Assembly: GCA_934047225.1 (NCBI GenBank)
Contig: OW204000.1
Location: 19,610,001 to 19,674,000 of the forward strand
Direction: 5' to 3'
DNA from: Ypsolopha sequella
Lineage: Eukaryota; Arthropoda; Insecta; Lepidoptera; Ypsolophidae
DNA length: 64,000 nucleotides
Part shown: positions 56,427-64,000 of the stretch, in pieces
How positions within the stretch are numbered: position 1 is the stretch's first letter
Layout: every line of letters starts with the position of its first letter
Position numbers and translations under genes: made by a program
Notes under the pieces: generated by a model
Told to the model about the DNA's origin: nothing
Databases searched by the model: none
The model's input: the letters and a program-made list of their open reading frames with translations, nothing else

Positions 56427-56668
56427 AATGAGCGTTTTTTTCGTTGTGTTTTTTTTTTCTTAGTTCTTAGCTTTCATCCAGATGTCGCTGTCCATGTCAC
56501 CATAGATAAAATTTGTTTTGTAGCAATCAATGTCAAAGTGGTTTTTCGTTTTTCATCTGTTTGGAATCGGTGCATATCTTGCCTTTGATTCTGTTGCTAA
56601 ATAATACGACAGTGCCATCTAGGAAGCTTATTTAACACTAAATTTGACATAAGGAAAACCACTCATTA
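56427..56668. mobile_element. MITE with TIR 'aatgagc', copy 2
   Basis: Follows 54742-54973 throughout, including 'cagatgtcgctgtccatgtc' and 'gtttggaatcggtgca'. The right end 'aaaaccactcatt' is slightly decayed. Confidence 0.75.
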
Positions 56669-56990
56669 CTCGTAGCTTTAAAGTAAACAATTTCTAGGAA
56701 AATTCAAGATATCTACGTGCCCAGTTGTTTTCCTGAACAAAAAGTCAATATCGAAATATACTCGTATTATAGAATTAAATGAGACTTGAGGATAATTCAT
56801 GATTTATATAAAACGCTCACAGACTTTAGTAAAAGTGACGTAGATAATGTAAGTTTCGCGTGTTTATCGTTGTTTGGTGACCCTCCGGTAATTAATAACG
56901 CAAGCCCGGAAGTAACTAATGGTGCGGACGCCCTACTGGTTCGACCACCAATACCATCTGCATCGATGTCATCTTGAGCCCGCAGTGTAA

Positions 56991-58181
56991 TAGTTAGGGA
57001 GCTGGCGAGCAAAATTTCGATATGATCAGCGCACTAGGCAAGCGTTATTAATAGTGATATTTATGCCCTAAGAAACGTTAAGGACCTTGTTTGTCACCAT
57101 GGTGGCGATGCTTTGTAAAGTACAGCGTTTCAAAAATGTTTTAAAAAAAAGGTGTGCTATAATATGCGCACAGGTCTGCCTCTGGGGCTGAAGATCACAG
57201 TAACTTTGGAAACACAAATAATTGAAAAAGCAGACATCCATCCCAATAACTTTTGTAGTAATCAATTTTTTAATTTATTTTTATGATTTAAAAAACTGTA
57301 TATGAAGTGCGCACTTGGCAGATTTTGACTGATCGATCAATAACAATGAGAAGAACCACGGAAAAATAGTCTGCCTACATGTTACCTCTGTGTTGTCTTT
57401 TGACAGTGTTTCAAAAATGTAAAAAAAAAAAGTGTGCTATATTATGCGGACACGTCTGCTTGTTCGACTGATGTTTGAATTCCTTATGAACACCAAGAAA
57501 ATCGATGAGGCAGACTCTCAAGCCTCAGATATTCCAAAGGCAGACTTTTTTTAATTTTCATTGCAAATAATAAATAAATAAATGGAGTCTTGGTTCAAAA
57601 TCTACGTATTTTACATAAATAAAACGTGATTAAAAAAAGTTAAAGACTGTTCCTATCCTGATCCTAATCCTATTCAGATTACATTCAAGCATGCAATTTA
57701 AAAAATTACTTTCTAATAAAAGTTCCAAGGGCATTTCGTTTCTGATTGGCATTCAGAAAAAATATGATGTACAGCTAAAAATCAGTGAGCAAAGTGTCTG
57801 CCACATTTTTTTTCGAATCCACGGAGTCATAGTGAATCGAATGGGCGCACTAAAAACCGCGTTCAAATAATTTAATAGAGATTTTTTTTTTTACATTTTT
57901 ACAACTCCGTCCCATGATAATGCAGAGTCCTGAATGTCCGCCTCTTCGATTTTCTTCGTTTCCAAGATGGTTGTGACCATGAACTCCAGAAGCATACATG
58001 CACGAATGATTCAATACCCCGATTTTTTTAAGCAACTTCAATCCGCTGTAACGCGAAAATGCAGCGACATAGGACCTTAATTGATTGGACCAAATCAATT
58101 CGTAATGATTTAAACTGTAATCCACCTCGACGTAAAATATGTGCAAATCATATAGCGAAATGCTCGCCAGCTCCCTAACTA
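56991..58181. mobile_element. 1.19-kb Harbinger-like non-autonomous DNA transposon
   Basis: Termini 'tagttagggagctggcgagc' and 'gctcgccagctccctaacta' are exact inverted repeats for at least 21 bases and continue imperfectly ('tttcg.tatgat'). The flanking TAA (56988-56990 and 58182-58184) is a 3-bp duplication, the TWA type of PIF/Harbinger elements. Inside, 'gtctgcc' or its complement recurs at least five times, and a ~50-base block starting 'gtttcaaaaatgt' is repeated at 57126 and 57410. A 98-codon minus frame (57850-58146) has no recognisable domain. Confidence 0.8.
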
Positions 58182-58216
58182 TAAGGCGTAACGTCGTCGC
58201 GTAAACGTCTTCACTC

Positions 58217-58258
58217 GCCCAGATGAAGGCAGTCTAAATCTGCTGAAACTGGTCAGCT
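58217..58258 (+). ncRNA. Hammerhead-ribozyme-like motif, third copy of the 29.3-kb type
   Basis: Core CAGAUGA, stem II GCAG/CUGC with loop UCUAAAU, GAAAC, UG, GUC, then AGC. Helix I (GCC against AGC) has one mismatch. It differs from 29306-29350 at only a few bases. Activity is unproven because the core carries A in place of U at the second position. Confidence 0.45.
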
Positions 58259-58539
58259 TTCCCGATCATAACATAATTGAGGTGAATCGTTTTTATATCA
58301 ATCATTGAAATATATCTTTACTAAACACAAAGCATATGATAGGAATTGTTACGCCTAACTCATGTACCTATAGATACAACAAATTGCCATGACACGGCAG
58401 AACTGCCTAAAAGTTCTTCGTAAAAGCTATAAATCTCAATTTCATCCGTCCTAAATTTTTAGCGAGCCGCGTAGCGTTACCATCAATCAATCAATTAAAA
58501 AGAAAGTAGGTTATCTTTCTGATGTGCAATCCAGGGGCT

Positions 58540-58684
58540 CTACCGCGTAATTCTCATTTGTATCAACTTCAAGCAAATGCATGTGAAATTGATGAAAGAG
58601 ATGGCATGTTAGGCGGGCGTCGTCGCACGCACGTCAAATTTCAATCTCAAGTTGATGTTGATGAAAATGAGAATTACGCGGTAG
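58540..58684 (+). mobile_element. MITE with TIR 'ctaccgcgtaattctcat', copy 3
   Basis: Same ends as 3721-3872, with a ~10-bp internal deletion near 58592. Flanks 'aggggct' and 'acccaca' resemble those of copy 2, hinting that the true TIR extends a few bases outwards. Confidence 0.8.
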
Positions 58685-60512
58685 ACCCACAGGATCTCAT
58701 GCATCAATCAACAATCTTTCACGATCTTGAAAAAATTACCACACTACATAAACCTAAGTGCTGTATGACGAGCACGCGTAATAGATAAGTACAGCGTCTA
58801 TCTATCCGAATACCGCGTTTGTCAACGTTTGAAAGAGCAAGTAGTATCAAAAGAAACTGTATCTAAAGCGCGTATAATAAAATCATTTACTCATATATAT
58901 TCGGGTATGGCCTGAATATACTTTGCTGAAATGTATTCGCTCGATTCCGGCGAAGTTTTCCAACTTCTTCAGTCAAATAAATACTTAATGGAAAATAAAA
59001 CCAGAAAAGTTATTCACAGTTCGTGTTTCAGTTGCTATGTAATTCTATTTTGGGACCTAGCAGTGCTTAACGGTCTCTGAGTAGATTATAAAATTCCAGG
59101 TTTTTTTCATTATCAATTTAACAGGATAAAAAGCAGACTATTTTTAAATGAAATAAACAATTTTTCCTCTTTTTATCTTTTCCCGATAAAGGTTTTTGCT
59201 GTTTCTAGAAAACGTCTCAAGAAACAAAAAAAGTAGCGCTAAAATACATCTGACAAACGAACAGCATTATTTTATTAGTGTAAAAAGTGTCCCCTTTCGG
59301 GAACAAAACACTGGTTCGGGGTGTTAAAATGTTAACCAAGACACCGCTCCGTCACCTGTACACTTGTACTCAGTGTCACAAAGGCGGATCGTCAATAATT
59401 TACATGTAATTTCATGACACCGCCTTATCCGCCCAGAGGACTTGACCCAGTTGCATACGATAAATTTTAACCATCTAAGGACCTGTTCCACGGGTGGCAC
59501 ATGATAGGCCTAGATCGAATTATCTGAGTTATTCCAGTCTGTCTGGAAAGTTTTAGAGTTTCAAACGAGCTCGATTAGGAAACTTAGTAAGGGTTTGGTT
59601 AGCGATGAGGACGGTTTTGAGTGAAAATCTTGGATTCGTTTTTCTTTGTACAGCTAATGAACTAATAAATATAAATTATTATACATAAATTCATATTATA
59701 CATAAATTAATTTCAACATACTAGTGATTTCCTTGACCCTAGTAAAAGCACAAAACGTAATGAAATGAAAATAATCACAGGTATTCATATAAAATACTTT
59801 ACGCCTGGATTTTTCTTTTATATAAAAAAACTGATTGTGAAGTCAACACCTTATTTTCTTAACATATTTTTTTCATAAGTATTAGCGGCATCTAACTACG
59901 TCTCTAACAGCCCAAAAAGGAAAATTTGATGAATCACCATCATATTAGCTGTCAGGATATCGTGAGTATTGCCTCGTTTTTACGCAAAGTTTAGCAAGTT
60001 GTATAATTTTTATCTATAATGGAAATAAAAAAGAGAGAAATACAGACGTCGTTCATGTACTCGTAAATAAGACTAAGTTTATTATTATTTACCTGAAACC
60101 ATTTCACAAATTCGGTGCTTTTTTAATATCTCGCCACCTTGCACCTCTTGGTGATACAACCATAACCAAAGACTTCGTAGGATATAACATCTGTAATGCG
60201 AGTTTTCGGTGAGTCCAAAGTAGGATGCCAGGTAACATATTTGCTTACTAGATTACCTGGATAGTTCAGTCGTTTTTAAAACAATGTCTTATTTTTGTCT
60301 GCTTTTGGAATCAATTTCGGTATGATTTTTTTCGTACTCTTAAACTGATTTTATATAGATTAATGGTATTGGTGTAAAAAGCAATATTTTCCCGGTAAAT
60401 TAAATTATTATTTTGAACTATATGAATTTGGCTGTATAATTAGATACACTATAACATTAATTAGAAGTTACCAGATTGAAATTATTTTGAACGACAAAGA
60501 AAATCATATTAA

Positions 60513-61092
60513 CCCGCCACTGATGACGTTATATATCTGTGGGACCGGGCAGTTCGATAAAATCTAATATTTTTTTTACCATTAATCGAATTACATTGCG
60601 ATTTCGAGTAGCTGCCTTATTCCACGCCCTTTACCGTTTTCTTGCCATAAATGTAAAAAATATGTATGCCTTGAGCACGTAGTACCTACTTGCTTTAGTT
60701 GTTTGGCTGTTGAAGATGAGTGATTTTAGTATTCTATTTTTTTTGGTAGATTGTATTACCATTTATGTTTCTTTATTTTATGTTTCCAATGTCACAAGAA
60801 TTATTAAGGCTGATTTCATCGTTAAATATTTAAGATTGTTACATCTTTTAGTTAAAAAAATATTGTTAAAATACCTTGTAATTTTAATCCAAAGATATTG
60901 CCTAATGTTAATAAAAGAGATTTGATTTATGAAATACCTATGTTTTATTGACAAAAAATATCTAATTTTATAACCTTGCCAATGAAAAGTAGCATTAACA
61001 GTAAATTATAGAAAAACTCGTAATCAAAGACCACGGTGCTTGAGACCGGGGTCACCAGCAATGTAAGTCAAATACACGTCACCAGTGGCGGG
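60513..61092. mobile_element. piggyBac-like non-autonomous element
   Basis: 580 bp with 17-bp inverted ends ('cccgccactgatgacgt' and 'acgtcaccagtggcggg', one mismatch) flanked by TTAA at 60509-60512 and 61093-61096. TTAA followed by CCC is the piggyBac signature. A 71-codon AT-rich frame inside has no transposase features. Confidence 0.8.
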
Positions 61093-61779
61093 TTAAGAAA
61101 ACCGGAAGTAAAACACTATGATATTACAACTCCATAAATACATCGTCAAAAGGTGAAGGTTAAGCAGATTCGACCTAAAAGCGGCATATTGACAGTTCTT
61201 TGGTCAAGAGCAACTGGTTTATACAAAAAACATTACAGTTACAGTACTCTTGTTATGCAAATTAAGTTATTATGGTAGGAGAGTATGTAATTCTTAACAG
61301 CTAGTTGACTCATCTTGTGACCGTGGCCGCTGCAGTGATACTGAAAAGGAGTCATGCATATGTAGATGATGTCATTGTATAGATTGTTTATGTTTTGATA
61401 AAATGTGTTAGAATGAAAGGGGTATACTGTTGATAAAATGTGTAAGAATGAAAAGGGATAAAAATGTTTTATGTTGTGTTATACGAGTTTCCCTAAAATC
61501 CATTTCTACTTTTTAACAGAATACAATTGTATTATAGGATCATGCCAAAACCTTTTATTTTAAATTGAAGCTTTGAACCACCCTGTATCCCCTGCAGGCA
61601 GGTTACGATCGGTACTTTAGTAAAATGGAATTGATCAGTTAAAGGGGCACTTCGGAACTCGTACAGCGGAAAAATATTTAGCTTTTTTTTAACTAGGTTA
61701 GCTGTAATTGGGTCAGCTATTACCGCGGGGACAGCTGCGACATATTGATTTATATTTTCTCCATGATTATAAATTGCAA

Positions 61780-62090
61780 CGTCAAACAGGACGTGTCGAA
61801 AAATACAACTTTTAACTTAGACAATTTCCAACAGTAGTTAGCTATATGCATATACATATTTTTAATATCTTAAAATAGCTATAAAACAATTGGCTTTTCC
61901 ATAGTCGAGATACCAGCCGTAAATTCCTAAAATAATCTAATATCACGCTTATGGAAAATCCAATTATTTTGAAGCTACCATAATATCATCAAACATATAT
62001 TTATGCATACAGCAAATTATTGTCAAAAGTTGTCTCCGCTAAAAGTTGTATTATGGCCATTATAATTTTTTCTAAATATTTTGTTACAAA
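61780..62090. mobile_element. Foldback MITE with central hairpin, full copy
   Basis: Outer arms (~115 bp) start 'aatacaacttttaac' and end 'taaaagttgtatta'. The centre is 'attggcttttccatag ... ctta tggaaaatccaat'. Partial copies are at 44390-45077 and 48815-48958. A family-3 TTAA element begins at 62104. Confidence 0.75.
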
Positions 62091-62103
62091 TCCGGAGAAT
62101 CGA

Positions 62104-62577
62104 TTAAGGCCCTTACTATCGCCAAATGGGTACTTTCTAAAGCCTACTCCTCGTTTATGGCCACACCAAAAATAATGAAAAAATGTATTATGAATAATCA
62201 ACTCTTAGAAAACATATGCAACATTTTTCTTTTTCATACCACCAAAACTTCTACATGATTTTTTTTTTTACTGAATGATGTTTTTTGACCTCAAATTCCC
62301 TACTGCTCCTGAGTGGCTTGGCCGATTGAATTCATCTATGCTTTGATAAATAGATAAACTTTATAGCTATAAATATAACATAAGATTATTCAATCGAGTA
62401 ATCACGTCCAAGTGAAAAGTATAATTTTCTCCTATTTCGCCCTCTCAAGGACGCAGCGAACGTCGTAACAGCCACTATGCATTGCGCGCTGATATGAACG
62501 TTATTTCAATGTCGTTTCCGTTGATATTTGTAGTGACAAATATCGAGCTGCTAATTTGGCGATGGTAATCGCCTTAA
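62104..62577 (+). mobile_element. TTAA-ended element, family 3, copy 3
   Basis: 474 bp, 'ttaaggcccttactatcgcc' to 'ggtaatcgccttaa', very close to 29855-30329. Similar length and few differences suggest recent spread of this family. Confidence 0.8.
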
Positions 62578-63321
62578 GTAAAGATCACCGATATTTATAA
62601 TTGAGCTATAATTAAAGGGAACTGTGCTGTAACCATTTAAGGCAAAACAAATTGGAGACAAGCAACTAAGGGCCAGAAAAAGGCAAACTTATTGATAAAA
62701 TACATAACAAGGTGTTTTGATTTTTATTAACAAGAAACATTAATAACATAAATAAAACTAAATTATAAATAATACTTAAAATAAAACACTAACTACAAAG
62801 AACATAAAATTGAAAATAGACTAAATTAAATAAAAAATGGTTGCGTTACCCCGTTGGATTGCGAGTTGAATCAAATCAAATCAAAATATTTTATTCATGA
62901 AGATGGGTATATGTAAACTGGTTGATTGATTGTTTACTACAATTGTTACAGCATTTTGCTTTTTAAAACAGTTCTAAATGCTGTTACTACTGAATAGAGT
63001 TTACGTGATTTTATTTTAAAAATAAACAAAGCTTTTTTTAAAACAAATTTAAGCCTTTTTAAAATTTTTAATCAAAGAAAATGAAATTATTTGATCGTGT
63101 TGCAAATAGATCGTGCGGAACTCTAAAAATTATATAAAAGTAGGGGACTTGAAGGATCAAAAGTGACGTAATGAAATATGTGAGATGGAATCCTAAAATA
63201 TTGGCCTTTTACGTGCTTCAACAAAACATATCACGTAACATGGCTTACATCACATACTCGTAAAAGCTGAAAATATTTGGTATGTCAATAAAATTGCTAA
63301 AATTATAGATTTTCATTTTAG

Positions 63322-63711
63322 TAGTTTATGCTACAAGGGCGCAAAGGAATAAATTACGAGGACGATTTAAAACACGAGCGTAGCGAGTGTTTTAAACGTA
63401 ACCGAGTAATTTATTGCTCTTACGCCCGTGTATCATACTACGTTTTTCAATGCATAGTGTGAGGAAATGAAAACAAGTATAATCTTGTGAACTTTAAATT
63501 ATGATTGGCTCAAAAGGATTGTATCCAGAGCCGTTAAACAGTGGAAAAAAAGTACAACATCTATGGTACACAGGAAAGGCTGCAGGTTAGCCAACCATTG
63601 CAAACAAATAAAAAAATAATAATAATAATAAAGCCCTAGGGCAAAATTATCGACTTTCTGTTCCGTTTTGATGCATAAAAAGTGGGCCTTTACGAGCACA
63701 TGCATTGAAAA
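63322..63711 (-). mobile_element. Composite MITE, copy 4 of 4
   Basis: Inverted relative to the other three: part B ('agtttatgctacaagggcgc') comes first, part A ends 'cgagcacatgcattgaaaa'. The 68-codon minus frame is the same repeat-borne frame seen in copies 1 and 2. Confidence 0.8.
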
Positions 63712-63747
63712 ATTAAATAATTATAAACACGAAAATTACAGTTTTAT

Positions 63748-63800
63748 GTATTTTCGAGATATATTTCGGCCCACTTAGGGGACGGCATCAGTCGAATGTG
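63748..63800 (-). ncRNA. Hammerhead-ribozyme-like motif with 5-bp helix I
   Basis: On minus: helix I UUCGA/UCGAA (5 bp), CUGAUG followed by CC instead of A, stem II GUCCC/GGGCC (one mismatch), GAAA, then UAUAU with an AUC site. One core base is off consensus. The sequence between here and the window end is AT-rich ('ataaatacttatttaaaata') and the element's far border is not visible. Confidence 0.45.
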
Positions 63801-64000
63801 TGCACTGTTATTTTTGTGTTTGTAATTAGTTGATATAAATACTTATTTAAAATATTATTTTTATAATTATTTAAATGAAACACTTATTATAAGCAAATAT
63901 AAATACTGATTTTAGAATCATAGTTATTATATACTTAAATAAATAATATTTTAAATTAAATTAATTAATTAATTGGTTTCGAAATAGATTTCAGCCAAAT

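Larger units (their letters stand above)
56770..58310. mobile_element. Hammerhead-bearing repeat split by a Harbinger-like element
   Basis: The left end 'gagacttgaggataattcat' and 'atttatataaaacgctcac' is the complement of the right end of 29131-29430. The right part from 58182 ('taaggcgtaacgtcgtcgcg') matches its arm. The left half contains a 63-codon GC-balanced frame (56786-56977) that the 300-bp copy lacks. 56991-58181 is a later insertion. Confidence 0.6.

Noticed and set aside
58940..58985. CUGAAGA...GAAAAC stretch on the minus strand resembling a hammerhead
   Set aside because: No stem II can be formed between the two halves and no GUC site follows at the usual spacing.
1..64000. CRISPR arrays, bacterial operons, riboswitches
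   Set aside because: There are no regularly spaced identical repeats with unique spacers. The sequence is eukaryotic by its introns, SINEs and LINEs.

Overview
The window looks like nuclear DNA of an insect, most likely a moth or butterfly. It is AT-rich, has almost no long open frames, and is packed with short degenerate transposable elements. Several repeats are of types I associate with Lepidoptera: the 'agggttccgtac' repeat with its run of cggacaga units, RTE-type LINE tails ending in a 'gtccagcagtggacgaac' motif, and a tRNA-derived SINE with the body motif 'gcatgcaggtttcc'. The order-level call is inference from repeat style. No species can be named.

Host-type coding sequence is sparse and only visible at exon level. 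A minus-strand coding segment with one hydrophobic helix ends in a perfect GTAAGT donor (719-880). A plus-strand two-exon gene encodes a complete THAP zinc-finger domain (7781-9010). A GC-rich minus-strand exon with both splice sites encodes an Ala/Ser-rich stretch (35462-35597). The rest is consistent with introns or intergenic DNA of large, repeat-inflated genes.

Layout. 0-9 kb: exon, CpG-rich island, copies of a TTAA-ended element carrying an inner foldback, and the THAP gene. 9-18 kb: RTE tail, a 5'-truncated LINE with an intact 342-codon C-terminal frame (11999-13027), and several foldback MITEs. 18-31 kb: dense nested MITEs (three TTAA families, a TA-target family, SINE fragments) with three short hammerhead-like inserts bounded by target duplications. 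31-35 kb: a nearly complete mariner element with a broken transposase. 35-46 kb: exon, Penelope-like fragments, a hAT-type element with 8-bp duplication, long foldbacks, a LINE 3' end and a frameshifted OTU protease gene. 46-55 kb: tandem-like copies of the 'agggttccgtac' repeat, an RTE pseudogene, a 272-bp hairpin insert and a full tRNA-SINE. 55-64 kb: a 1.19-kb Harbinger-like element inserted into a hammerhead-bearing repeat, a piggyBac-like MITE, and further copies of families seen earlier.

The most striking signal is a set of hammerhead-ribozyme-like motifs, at least nine recognisable plus decayed ones. They share the order CUGANGA-like core, stem II, GAAAC (GAAAU in one), a loop of two to four bases and an NUH site (usually GUC). 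Four lie in, or coincide with, 239-300 bp insertions flanked by 8-14 bp target duplications, and most of these are themselves near-palindromes. Hammerheads are known in Penelope-like retroelements. The interpretation here is that a non-autonomous, ribozyme-carrying retroelement group has been active in this genome. No reverse transcriptase or GIY-YIG gene for it is in the window.
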